Assembly: GCA_003963005.1 (NCBI GenBank)
Contig: RXJW01000094.1
Span: 1 to 60,498, forward strand
Length of the DNA: 60,498 bases
Direction of reading: 5' to 3'
From: Burkholderiales bacterium
GTDB lineage: Bacteria; Pseudomonadota; Gammaproteobacteria; Burkholderiales; Burkholderiaceae_C
The notes beneath the pieces are model-generated. The model worked only from the letters and a program-made list of their open reading frames with translations. It was not told where the DNA came from and ran no database searches. Shown here piece after piece: positions 24,908-32,707 of this stretch (its first letter is position 1; every line of letters starts with the position of its first letter). The position numbers and the translations under genes are program-made.

Positions 24908-25869
24908 GGCGCCTCTCCCTTCAAGCGCTGCGCGAACCCGGGCTCGCCGGGGCCGGGCGGGCGCCCGCTGCGGCCGAACAGCAGGCTCTGCGGTTGCTCG
25001 CCGAGGTCGGTCGCCGCGCGTTCCACGCTGCGGCTGGCCGCGCCGATGTCGACCAGCAGCGGGCGCGTGCGGGGCGGCGTGTCGCCGACCAGCGCGATCT
25101 CCAGGTTGCGGCTCGTGGCCTGCACCTGGGCTGCGGCGGCGTCCAGGCGATCGAGCACCGCTGCGCGCTCCTTGAGCGCCTGCGCGAGCTGCTGGCCGTC
25201 GGCGGCCAGGGCCTCGATGCGGCGCAGGGCGGCGTCGGCCCGCTGCGTGGCGGCGTCGGCATCCTTCAGCAGCGGCGGCAGCGCGCGGGCGCCGGGCTGC
25301 AGGGCCGTCATCAGGTGGCGGGTGTCCTGCGCGGCGCCTTGCAGCTCGGCGATGGTGCGGCCGAGCTGTGCGCGGTTCTCGTCGCTGAGCAGCGCATTCA
25401 GACGCGCAGCGGTTTCGGCGAAGCCCGCCACGAGCCCCGGCCCGCTTTCGGCCAGCCGGTCCAGCAGCGTCGGCTGCAGCGCAAGGCGGGCGCCTGGCGC
25501 GGCGCGCCTCAGCGGCGCCTGGGCATCGGCCTCCTCCAGGCTAACGAAGGACAAGCCGGTGACGCCCTGCAGGCCCAGCTGCGCATACGTGCCGGCCGAC
25601 ACCGGCGCAGCGGTGTCCACGGCGATCTCCACGAGGATCTGCCGCGGGTCCTGCGGGTCGAAGGCGATGCTCTCCACGTAGCCCACCTCCACGCCGCGCA
25701 GCTTCACCGGCGCCTTCAGGTTGAGGCCGGGTACGCCGCTGCGCGCGACGACCGTGTAGTGGACACGCTCGGTCCGGTCGCCCTGGAACCACGCGACGGT
25801 GGCGGCCAGGGCCAGGCCGAGCAGCAGCAGGAAGAGACCGGCGGCAAGGGCGTGGGCTTTGTTTTCCAT
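24904..25869 (-). CDS. MCE domain (MlaD-like) lipid transport protein
   Basis: This 321-aa protein has one N-terminal membrane segment (about residues 6-25), an MCE domain (about 35-115, with GVPGLNLKAPVKLRGVEVG) and a long helical tail to about residue 270, consistent with a periplasmic hexameric lipid channel. The start is set at ATG 25869, 11 bases after the ATPase stop. A TTG at 25884 overlapping that stop is an alternative. It belongs to the MlaE-MlaF-MlaD-PqiC set. Confidence 0.85.
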   Translation of the reverse strand: MENKAHALAAGLFLLLLGLALAATVAWFQGDRTERVHYTVVARSGVPGLNLKAPVKLRGVEVGYVESIAFDPQDPRQILVEIAVDTAAPVSAGTYAQLGLQGVTGLSFVSLEEADAQAPLRRAAPGARLALQPTLLDRLAESGPGLVAGFAETAARLNALLSDENRAQLGRTIAELQGAAQDTRHLMTALQPGARALPPLLKDADAATQRADAALRRIEALAADGQQLAQALKERAAVLDRLDAAAAQVQATSRNLEIALVGDTPPRTRPLLVDIGAASRSVERAATDLGEQPQSLLFGRSGRPPGPGEPGFAQRLKGEAP

Positions 25870-25880
25870 GGATCTCGAGG

Positions 25881-26723
25881 TCAATGAGCGGCTTCTTCGC
25901 CGCGCAGCACGGCGGGTACGCCGCCGTCATCGGAGGTGTCGTCCAGGCTGAGCCGGAAGCGGCGCAGGTCCTCCTCGGCGCAGCGCTCCACATGGCCGAG
26001 GAAGAAGTTGCGCACGAAGGGATGCGGCAGGCGGGCCACCTCGGCCAGCGGGCCGCAGGCGACGATGTGTTGGTCGGCCAGCACCGCCACCCGGTCGACC
26101 ACGGCGAAGAGCGTGTCCACGTCGTGCGTGACCATGACCACCGTCAGGTCCAGCTCCTGGCGCAGCCGGCGCAGCAGCTTGACGAACTGCTTGCTGCTGT
26201 CGGGGTCGAGGCCGGCCGTGGGTTCGTCCAGGAACAGCAGCTGCGGATCCAGGATCAGGGCGCGGGCCAGCGACACACGCTTGACCATGCCGCCCGAGAG
26301 CTCGGCCGGGCGCTTCAGGGCGTCGTCCGGCTTCAGCCCGACCTGCGCGAGCTTGAGCATCACCAGCGGCTTGATCACGTCCGGCGGCACGCTGCCCAGC
26401 TCGCGCAGCGGCAGGGCGATGTTGTCGAACACGCTCAGCGCCGAGAACAGCGCGCCGCTCTGGAACAGCACACCCCAGCGGTAGCGCACCCGCTCCAGGT
26501 CGCGCTCGGCGCAGCGGCCCAGCGGGTGGCCGAAGATCTTCACCGTGCCGGCCTGCGGCACTTCCAGCCCGAGCAGCAGTCGCAGCAGGGTGGTCTTGCC
26601 CGAGCCGGAGCCGCCGATGAGCGCCATCACCTCGCCGCGGTGCACGGTGAGGTTGAGGTGGCGGTGGATGACGTGGCCCGCGTAGGCGGTGGTCACGTTG
26701 TCGACTTCGATGACGGCGTCCAT
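25881..26723 (-). CDS. ABC transporter ATPase (MlaF-like)
   Basis: This 280-aa ATPase has Walker A GGSGSGKTT near residues 37-45, the signature ELSGGMVKR, Walker B LLFLDEPTAGLDP and the switch MVTHDVD. The LSGGM form and the overall match fit MlaF, which drives phospholipid transport by MlaE and MlaD. It directly follows the permease stop and precedes the MCE gene. A C-terminal extension of about 30 residues rich in charged residues goes beyond the usual MlaF length. Confidence 0.87.
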   Translation of the reverse strand: MDAVIEVDNVTTAYAGHVIHRHLNLTVHRGEVMALIGGSGSGKTTLLRLLLGLEVPQAGTVKIFGHPLGRCAERDLERVRYRWGVLFQSGALFSALSVFDNIALPLRELGSVPPDVIKPLVMLKLAQVGLKPDDALKRPAELSGGMVKRVSLARALILDPQLLFLDEPTAGLDPDSSKQFVKLLRRLRQELDLTVVMVTHDVDTLFAVVDRVAVLADQHIVACGPLAEVARLPHPFVRNFFLGHVERCAEEDLRRFRLSLDDTSDDGGVPAVLRGEEAAH

Positions 26724-27893
26724 TCAGATGCCCACGTTGGAGAACAGCACGGCGAACACCGCGTCCACGACGATGACCAGCGTGATCCCCGTCACCACCG
26801 ACTGCGTGACGCTCTGGCCCAGGCTCTCGGTGTTGGGCTTCACGCGCAGCCCGAAATGCGAGGCCAGCAAGGCGATCAGGCCGCCGAAGATCATCGACTT
26901 GGCCCAGCCCAGCCACAGGTTGGCCGGCTCGATGACGCGGGGCAGGGTGTGCAGGAACTGCACCGGGTCCAGACCGAGCTGCGCCCGCGCGGCGACCATG
27001 CCGCCCACCAGCATGAGCGCGCTCGTCCAGAGCGCCACCAGCGGCAGCGACACCGCCAGGGCCAGCACCTTCGGCGCGACCAGCCGCACGGTGTGCGAGA
27101 TGCCCATGACGGACAGGGCGTCCAGCTCCTGCGTGACCCGCATGACGCCGATCTGGGCCGTCATGGCCGACCCTGAGCGGCCGGCCACGATGATGGCCGC
27201 CAGCAGCGGCCCGAGCTCGCGCAGCACCGCGAGACCCAGGATGTTGATGACGAAGATGTCCGCGCCGTAGGTCTTGAGCTGCTTGGAAATCAGGTAGGAC
27301 AGCGTCAGCCCCACCAGAAACCCCACCAGGGCCGTGATCGGCAGGGCCTGGGCGCCGGTGCGGTAGATGTTGGCCGAGATCTCCCGCCAGCCGATCAGCC
27401 CGGGGTGGCGCAGCATGCGGCCCAGGTCGAGCAGCAGCCGCCCCACCAGGGCGACCAGGTCGACGCCGTGCTGCACGAATGCCAGCAGCCGCTGGCCGGC
27501 GCGGGCCAGCCCCGGGCCGAGCGCCGGCTTGCGCCGGGGCAGGGCTGGCGGCTGCAGGAACTGGGCAAACAGCGTGACGTGTTCGGGCAGCCAGAGCAGC
27601 CGGCCGGGCGTCTTCTGGCCCCAGCCGCGCCACAGCACCAGGGCGCCGGCGGTGTCCAGGCGGGTCAGGCCGCGCAGATCCCACAGGGCGTCGGGCTCGG
27701 CGGCCATGGCGTCGGCCAGGCGCCGCTGGAAGGCCTCGTAGTGCTCGCGCAGGCCGAGCACGGTCCAGTCGCCGCTGACCCGCCATTCCCGGGGCGCGGC
27801 AGATTCCAGGCGGGGCGGGGTGTCGTCGCCCGGCGGGCGGCCCACCTCGTCCGGCGACGGGGCGGTCAGGGGCAGGACGCCGGCAGAAGTCAT
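26724..27893 (-). CDS. MlaE-family permease with an N-terminal STAS-like domain
   Basis: This 389-aa protein has two parts. Residues about 28-115 resemble a STAS domain (WRVSGDWTVLGL, then DLRGLTRLDTAGALVLW). Residues about 130-389 are an MlaE permease (ALVGFLVGLTLSYLIS, LGLAVLRELGPLLAAIIVAGRSGSAM, with the conserved RELGP and AGRSGSA motifs). In the Mla system the STAS protein MlaB is separate and binds the ATPase MlaF, so this fusion would carry its own regulator. The start is ATG 27893. It is divergent from the ECF sigma gene by 83 bases. Confidence 0.87.
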   Translation of the reverse strand: MTSAGVLPLTAPSPDEVGRPPGDDTPPRLESAAPREWRVSGDWTVLGLREHYEAFQRRLADAMAAEPDALWDLRGLTRLDTAGALVLWRGWGQKTPGRLLWLPEHVTLFAQFLQPPALPRRKPALGPGLARAGQRLLAFVQHGVDLVALVGRLLLDLGRMLRHPGLIGWREISANIYRTGAQALPITALVGFLVGLTLSYLISKQLKTYGADIFVINILGLAVLRELGPLLAAIIVAGRSGSAMTAQIGVMRVTQELDALSVMGISHTVRLVAPKVLALAVSLPLVALWTSALMLVGGMVAARAQLGLDPVQFLHTLPRVIEPANLWLGWAKSMIFGGLIALLASHFGLRVKPNTESLGQSVTQSVVTGITLVIVVDAVFAVLFSNVGI

Positions 27894-27903
27894 GGTCGCA
27901 ACG

Positions 27904-27955
27904 ATAGCGCCCCTCGCTACGATCCGTTTGAACCTTCCGGCGGTGAGCGGGTACA
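27904..27955 (+). promoter_or_regulatory. Inverted repeat and possible ECF-type promoter before the sigma factor gene
   Basis: A short inverted repeat, TAGCG/CGCTA with a 5-base loop, starts the segment. It is followed by TGAACC (27929-27934) and, 13 bases on, CGGGTACA (27948-27955), which resembles the GAAC ... GTA layout of extracytoplasmic-function sigma promoters. The putative start of transcription would be about 15 bases before the sigma ATG. Assigned by eye only. Confidence 0.3.
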
Positions 27956-27976
27956 CACGCGCAACCAAGGACCCCT

Positions 27977-28597
27977 ATGTTGAAGTGGCTCACCGTCAGA
28001 CCCGCGCGCTCCGAGGCGCAGGACCCCGCTCGCGGGCCGGCCGGCGACGCGCTGGAGCTGACGCTGCTGGACGGCATCCGCCGGGGCCGCCGGGCCGATT
28101 TCGACACCCTGTACCGCCTCTACCACCCGCGGCTGTCGCGCTTCCTGGTGCCCATGCTGCGGCAGCACGACCTGCTGGAAGAGGTGCTGAACGACACGCT
28201 GCTGGTCGTCTGGCAGCGGGCGGACAGTTTCGATGGCCGCAGCAAGCTGTCGACCTGGATCTTCGGCATCGCCTACCGCAAGGCCTTGAAGGCGCTGAGC
28301 CGGCAAGACCTGCCGGTGGACGCCGACGAGACCGAGGAGGCCGTGGACCTGGCGCCGGGCCCGGAGCAGCGCCTGGGCGTGGCGCAGATCCGGCATCGGC
28401 TGCGCCGCGCCATGGCCGACCTGTCGCCCGAGCACCGGGCCGTCGTGGAGCTGTGCTACTTCCACGACATGGCGTACGCCGAGATCGCCGAGGTGGTGGG
28501 CTGCCCGGCCGAGACGGTCAAGACGCGGATGTTCTACGCACGCCGGCGCCTGCGCCAGCTGCTCGATGACCTGGCCGGTCATCATGGAGACCTGTGA
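27977..28597 (+). CDS. ECF-type RNA polymerase sigma factor
   Basis: This 206-aa sigma-70 family factor has region 2 at about residues 45-110 (FDTLYRLYHPRLSRFL, STWIFGIAYRKAL) and region 4 at about 135-195 (MADLSPEHRAVVELCYFHDMAY then IAEVVGCPAETVKTRMFYARRRL). The two domains are joined by an acidic linker. It should direct RNA polymerase to envelope-response promoters, probably including its own. The start is ATG 27977. Its TGA overlaps the ATG of the anti-sigma gene by one base, which supports a stoichiometric sigma/anti-sigma pair. Confidence 0.93.
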   Translation: MLKWLTVRPARSEAQDPARGPAGDALELTLLDGIRRGRRADFDTLYRLYHPRLSRFLVPMLRQHDLLEEVLNDTLLVVWQRADSFDGRSKLSTWIFGIAYRKALKALSRQDLPVDADETEEAVDLAPGPEQRLGVAQIRHRLRRAMADLSPEHRAVVELCYFHDMAYAEIAEVVGCPAETVKTRMFYARRRLRQLLDDLAGHHGDL

Positions 28598-29205
28598 TGA
28601 GTGTGGTGATTCCGATGGACCATGACGAGCATGCCGCCGTGCAGGCGCTGCTGCCCTGGTACGCCCGCGGGCAGCTCGACGAGGCCGAGCGTGCCCAGGT
28701 GCAGCAGCACCTGCTGCACTGCGCTGCGTGCCGCCAGGAACTGGCCGCCGAGCCACCGATGCAGACCTTGCTGAACGTGGCCGGCGCCCCGGCGCCGGTG
28801 GGTGACGTGGAAGCCGGCCTGGCCCGCATGCACGCCCTCATGGCCCCTGCCGCCCCGCCCCGCAACCTGCCGCGCTGGATGCCCTGGGCCCTGGGGCTGC
28901 AGGGGGCTGCCGTGGCGGTGCTGCTGGGCGTGCTGCTGACCACGCGCACCGCCGAGCCGGCCTACCAGGGCCTGTCCGCGGCGGGCAGTGCACCGGTGGT
29001 GGCCGATGCGCTGGTGATGTTCAAGCCCGGCACCAGCGAGCAGGCCGTGCGCGAGCTGCTGCAGGCCGAGCAGGCCTCGGTCGTGGCCGGCCCCACCGAG
29101 ACCGGTGCGTGGCTGCTGCGGGTCGACGCCCGCGGGCTGGCGGCGCTGCGCAGCGCGCCCATCGTGGCCGTGGCCGAGCCGTTGCAGCCGGGGCCGTCGC
29201 GATGA
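28597..29205 (+). CDS. Membrane anti-sigma factor with zinc-finger (ZAS) motif
   Basis: This 202-aa protein has the ZAS motif His38-x3-Cys42-x2-Cys45 in its cytoplasmic N-terminus, one membrane segment at about residues 92-115, and an outward C-terminal domain. It should hold the neighbouring sigma factor inactive until a periplasmic or redox signal. The periplasmic part (VADALVMFKPGTSEQAVRELL) resembles the inhibitor-like propeptide domains found beside subtilases, which fits its neighbour. It overlaps the protease gene start by 4 bases (ATGA). Confidence 0.87.
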   Translation: MSVVIPMDHDEHAAVQALLPWYARGQLDEAERAQVQQHLLHCAACRQELAAEPPMQTLLNVAGAPAPVGDVEAGLARMHALMAPAAPPRNLPRWMPWALGLQGAAVAVLLGVLLTTRTAEPAYQGLSAAGSAPVVADALVMFKPGTSEQAVRELLQAEQASVVAGPTETGAWLLRVDARGLAALRSAPIVAVAEPLQPGPSR

Positions 29206-30401
29206 AATCGCTGCTGTGCCTGATCGCGTGGCTGCTGGCCTGCTGGGCCGGCCCGGCCGTCGCGCAGGCCGAGGATGCCGAGCGCCAGGTGCTCGTCATG
29301 CTCCAGCTGCCCAAGGCCCACTACCGGCCCGACGGCAGCTATGCCGGCACCTATGGCGAGGGCGTGGGCCGCCAGGCGCGCCAGCAGGTGGCGGCGTCGC
29401 TGGCCAAGGCCTTCCGGCTCGATCTGCGCAGCCAGTGGGCGATGCCGCTGGCGGGGGTCGACTGCTTCGTCATGCGCCTGCCCGAGCACGACAGCCGCAG
29501 CGCGGCCGACGTGGCCCGGGCCGTGTCGGAGGACCGCCGCGTCGCCTGGGCGCAGCCGGTGGGCCTGTACCACGCCCAGTCCAGCACGCCGGACCCGCTC
29601 TTCGCCGCACAGCCGGCGGCGCAGCAGTGGCACCTGGCAGAGCTGCACAAGCTCGCTACCGGCCGCGGCGTGCGCGTCGCCGTGGTGGACAGCGGCGTAG
29701 AGACCGCTCACCCGGATCTGGCGGGGCAGGTCGTCGTCAACGAGAACTTCGTCGATGACCGCGCACCACCGGCCGAGTCGCATGGCACGGCGGTGGCCGG
29801 CATCATCGCGGCGCGCGCCGACAACGGCCTGGGCATCGCCGGCGTGGCGCCGCAGGCGCGGCTGCTGGCGCTGCGGGCCTGCTGGCAGGCGCGGGAGCAG
29901 ACCCTGTGCACCAGCCTGGGCCTGGCCAAGGCGCTGTACGCCGCCATTCAGCAGGGCGCGCACATCATCAACCTGAGCCTCGGCGGGCCGGACGATCGGC
30001 TGCTCGGCCTGCTGCTGGACCAGGCCCAGGCGCGCGGCGCGACGGTCGTCACCGCCCTGCCCGGCCGGGGGGGGCCCTTCCCGGCCAACCATCGCGGCGT
30101 GTTGGTCGTCGGCACGGCGCCGCCCCTGCCCGACGGCGCCGTGATGGCGCCGGGGCGCGACGTGCCGAGCACGGCTGTCGGTGGCGGCTATGCGCTGGTG
30201 TCGGGCTCGTCCTTCTCGGCAGCCCACGCGGCGGGGCTGCTGGCGCTGGTGCGCGAACTCGACGGCAGCCGCGGCACGCCGGCCCCGCCGGCGGCGCTGG
30301 TGACGGCTGCGCAGGGCCGCATCGACAGTTGCGCCACGCTCGCCCGCCACGTCGCTGGCCGACCGCCGGACTGTGCCGCCATGGGGCAGACTTCTCCCTG
30401 A
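29202..30401 (+). CDS. Exported S8 (subtilisin-like) serine protease
   Basis: This 399-aa secreted protease has a signal peptide (residues 1-22). The subtilase triad is Asp163 (VAVVDSGVETAHPDL), His194 (SHGTAVAGI) and Ser337 (SGSSFSAAHAAG). The usual oxyanion asparagine (AAGN) is not visible: the aligned stretch reads ALPGRGGP at 285-292, so Arg289 or a neighbour takes its place. Activity may be altered, or a different residue may serve. A run of eight G (30067-30074) codes for this stretch. Its position after the anti-sigma gene suggests a role in signal sensing or cleavage of envelope proteins. It overlaps the next gene by one base (TGATG). Confidence 0.85.
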   Translation: MKSLLCLIAWLLACWAGPAVAQAEDAERQVLVMLQLPKAHYRPDGSYAGTYGEGVGRQARQQVAASLAKAFRLDLRSQWAMPLAGVDCFVMRLPEHDSRSAADVARAVSEDRRVAWAQPVGLYHAQSSTPDPLFAAQPAAQQWHLAELHKLATGRGVRVAVVDSGVETAHPDLAGQVVVNENFVDDRAPPAESHGTAVAGIIAARADNGLGIAGVAPQARLLALRACWQAREQTLCTSLGLAKALYAAIQQGAHIINLSLGGPDDRLLGLLLDQAQARGATVVTALPGRGGPFPANHRGVLVVGTAPPLPDGAVMAPGRDVPSTAVGGGYALVSGSSFSAAHAAGLLALVRELDGSRGTPAPPAALVTAAQGRIDSCATLARHVAGRPPDCAAMGQTSP

Positions 30402-31111
30402 TGTCTGCCCCCGCGCACCTGGCCTGCCTGACCCTGCTGATCGCCACGCCGCTGGCCGGTGTGGCGATCGCCCATGCGGACGTCGGGGGCACGCTGTCCG
30501 TGCAGAGCGATGCGCGCGAGCGGGGCATGTCCTACAGCGCGAACCGACCCAGCGCCCAGGTGGGCCTGGCCTGGGACGGTGCGGGCGGCTGGTATGCCGG
30601 CGGCCAGCTTGGCCATGCGCGCTTCATGCAGCAGCAGGGTGGCACGCTGCAGCTCTATGCGGGCCGCGTCACGAGCTTGACCACCGAGCTCAACCTTGAA
30701 GGCGGCGTCATTGCACGCCTGTACGAGAACGTCGCCCGCTACGACTACCAGGAGGCCTACGTGGGCCTCATCGGGTCGGGCTGGACGCTTCGCCTGTACG
30801 CGTCGCCGGACTTCTACGGCATCGGCCAGCGCAGCCTCTACGCCGAGCTCGATGGCCGCTGGCCGCTGGGGCCGGGCCTGGCGGCGGTCGGGCATCTGGG
30901 TCTGATCCGGGGCTGGGGCGGCAATGTGAGCTTCTACGACCCGGGCCGGCGGGCATCGCGCGCCGACGTCCGTGCCGGACTGTCCTGGCAGCTCGGCAGC
31001 AGCAGCGAATTGCAGCTGGCCTGGGTGGCGGCGAGTGCCGGCGGCCCCTACACCTGGACCGACCCGACGCGCCGCCGCACCGCGGTGCTCAATGTGACGA
31101 CCGCGTTCTGA
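30401..31111 (+). CDS. Probable outer-membrane protein, Gcw_chp/TorF-like beta-barrel
   Basis: This 236-aa exported protein has a signal peptide (ending near HAD). Its N-terminal half (GGTLSVQSDARERGMSYSAN, then QVGLAWDGAGGWYAGGQLGHA) resembles the TIGR02001/Gcw_chp family of beta-barrel proteins. Later strands are rich in alternating hydrophobic residues, and the protein ends in TTAF. Function in this family is unknown, and small-molecule porin roles have been suggested. ATG 30401 overlaps the protease stop by one base. Confidence 0.7.
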   Translation: MSAPAHLACLTLLIATPLAGVAIAHADVGGTLSVQSDARERGMSYSANRPSAQVGLAWDGAGGWYAGGQLGHARFMQQQGGTLQLYAGRVTSLTTELNLEGGVIARLYENVARYDYQEAYVGLIGSGWTLRLYASPDFYGIGQRSLYAELDGRWPLGPGLAAVGHLGLIRGWGGNVSFYDPGRRASRADVRAGLSWQLGSSSELQLAWVAASAGGPYTWTDPTRRRTAVLNVTTAF

Positions 31112-31123
31112 GTTCGCCTTGAA

Positions 31124-31163
31124 CCCGCCGGCTTGCGGCGGGCACTCACGACCCGTGAGTACC
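31124..31163 (+). promoter_or_regulatory. Tandem hairpins between the barrel gene and the cytochrome lipoprotein gene
   Basis: Two adjacent inverted repeats occur in the only gap of this operon: CCCGCCG/CGGCGGG (31124-31130, 31136-31142) and ACTCACG/CGTGAGT (31144-31150, 31154-31160), which extends to 31163 with one bulge. No T run follows. The ribosome binding site of the next gene lies at about 31167-31172. An mRNA-processing or stability element is the simplest reading. Confidence 0.5.
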
Positions 31164-31178
31164 CGCGAAAGGTCGACG

Positions 31179-31628
31179 ATGACGAGGACTGGATGGCTGT
31201 GGAGCGCGCTCGGCGCGACGGTGTTGGCACTGGTCGCCTGTGGCGGTGGCAGCGGCGAGGGGCTCGATGCCAACGGCCGACCGCTCAGCGAAGGCGATGA
31301 CCCGGGCGGCCCGATGACGGCCAGCTTCCGCTCGATCCAGTCGCATGTCTTCACGCCGATCTGCACGGCCTGTCACGCCGGCGCCGCGGCGCCGCGCGGC
31401 CTGCGGCTCGACGCCGCCAACAGCTACGCGCTGCTCGTGGGCGCGGGGAGCATCGAGGTCGGTTCGCTCAAGCGGGTGGCGCCGGGTGACGCGGCCAACA
31501 GCTACCTCGTGCAGAAGCTCGAAGGCCACCAGGCGGTGGGCGCGCGCATGCCGCTGGGCGGCCCGTACCTCGATGCCCAGACCATCGCCCTCATCCGGCA
31601 GTGGATCGACAACGGAGCCCGCCCATGA
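31179..31628 (+). CDS. Monoheme c-type cytochrome lipoprotein
   Basis: This 149-aa lipoprotein has a lipobox LVAC (Cys21) and one heme-binding CTACH motif (Cys62, Cys65, His66). A candidate axial methionine is Met124 in GARMPLGGP. It is expected to be anchored in a membrane on the periplasmic side and to carry one electron. The start is ATG 31179 after AAAGG. Its stop overlaps the start of the cytochrome-porin gene (ATGA), which suggests that the two work together in electron transfer. Confidence 0.82.
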   Translation: MTRTGWLWSALGATVLALVACGGGSGEGLDANGRPLSEGDDPGGPMTASFRSIQSHVFTPICTACHAGAAAPRGLRLDAANSYALLVGAGSIEVGSLKRVAPGDAANSYLVQKLEGHQAVGARMPLGGPYLDAQTIALIRQWIDNGARP

Positions 31629-32707
31629 AGGCCGTCCGCGGGCTGCTGGCCTTGGCCCTGGGCCTGATGCTGTCGGCCGCCCATGCCGAGCCCTACCTCG
31701 CCATCCGTGCAGGCCTGAAGTGTTCGGCCTGCCACGTCAACCCGACCGGTGGCGGCCTGCGCAATGCGGTGGGCAACAGCTTCGCGCAGAACGTCATCCC
31801 GTCCAACGCCCTGCCCGACGCCCTGCAGGGCTGGAACGGCTCGCTGCTCGACGATCGCTTGCGCCTGGGCGGTGACCTGCGCACGGCCACGACGCGCACG
31901 TCGGTCCCCGGTCAGCCCACGCGCCGTGTCGGCGGCACCGAGCAGACGCGGCTTTATGCCGATGTGCAACTCGTCAAGGACTACCTCGGCGTCTACCTCG
32001 ACGAGCAGGTTGCACCGGGCAAGTCCGAGCGCCAGGAAGCCTATGTGCGCCTGTCCACACCCGGCCTGGGCTGGTACGCCAAGGCCGGGCAGTTCTACCT
32101 GCCCTTCGGCTGGCGGCTGCAGGACAACCTGGCCTTCGTGCGCCAGCTCAGCGGCATCAGCATGACGGTGCCGGACAAGGGCCTGGAGCTGGGGCACGAA
32201 AGCGACGCGTGGTCGATCCAGCTCGTGCGCAGCAACGGGCCGGGCAACAAGGGCCCCGTGACCGGCCACCAGACGACGGCGCAGGCGATGTGGCTGCAGC
32301 CCTGGGGGCGCCTGGGCGCTGCCGCGGCGCAGGTGAAATCCACCGCGGGCGACCGCCAGGCCTGGGGCCTGTTCGCCGGCACCACGACCGGACCGCTGGC
32401 CTGGCTGGCCGAGATCGACGTCGTCAGCGATGCGGGCTACGCGCAGGGCAAGCGCCGGCAGGTGGCCACCCTGCTGGAGGCCAACTGGCTCGTGCAGACC
32501 GGCCACAACCTCAAGCTCACGACCGAATACCTGGACCCGGACCGCCGCGTCGCCCACGACAACAAGGTTCGCCACAGCCTCGTCTACGAGTACACGCCGA
32601 TCGCCTTCGTGCAGCTGCGGGCCGGCTCGCGCAAGTTCGGCGGCATCCCGCAGAACCCGGTGGACAACCGCCGCCAGACCTTCGTCGAGCTGCATGCCCT
32701 GTACTAG
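31625..32707 (+). CDS. Outer-membrane porin-like protein with an N-terminal CxxCH heme motif
   Basis: This 360-aa exported protein has a signal peptide (residues 1-21). A single heme motif, CSACH (Cys33, Cys36, His37), follows directly, then KCSACHVNPTGGG, and then about 300 residues of alternating beta-strand pattern (AYVRLSTPGLGWYAKAG, LKLTTEYLDPDRR) that look like a porin barrel. This layout, heme at the mature N-terminus fused to a barrel, recalls the fused cytochrome-porins of the Cyc2 type, though the length is shorter. Homology to Cyc2 is not shown. It may move electrons across the outer membrane with the monoheme lipoprotein. It overlaps the radical SAM gene start. Confidence 0.7.
   Translation: MKAVRGLLALALGLMLSAAHAEPYLAIRAGLKCSACHVNPTGGGLRNAVGNSFAQNVIPSNALPDALQGWNGSLLDDRLRLGGDLRTATTRTSVPGQPTRRVGGTEQTRLYADVQLVKDYLGVYLDEQVAPGKSERQEAYVRLSTPGLGWYAKAGQFYLPFGWRLQDNLAFVRQLSGISMTVPDKGLELGHESDAWSIQLVRSNGPGNKGPVTGHQTTAQAMWLQPWGRLGAAAAQVKSTAGDRQAWGLFAGTTTGPLAWLAEIDVVSDAGYAQGKRRQVATLLEANWLVQTGHNLKLTTEYLDPDRRVAHDNKVRHSLVYEYTPIAFVQLRAGSRKFGGIPQNPVDNRRQTFVELHALY

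Noticed and set aside
25927..28107. 726-aa open frame overlapping the Mla operon
   Set aside because: It runs in another frame through two verified genes and the divergent promoter and has Arg/Pro-rich low complexity.
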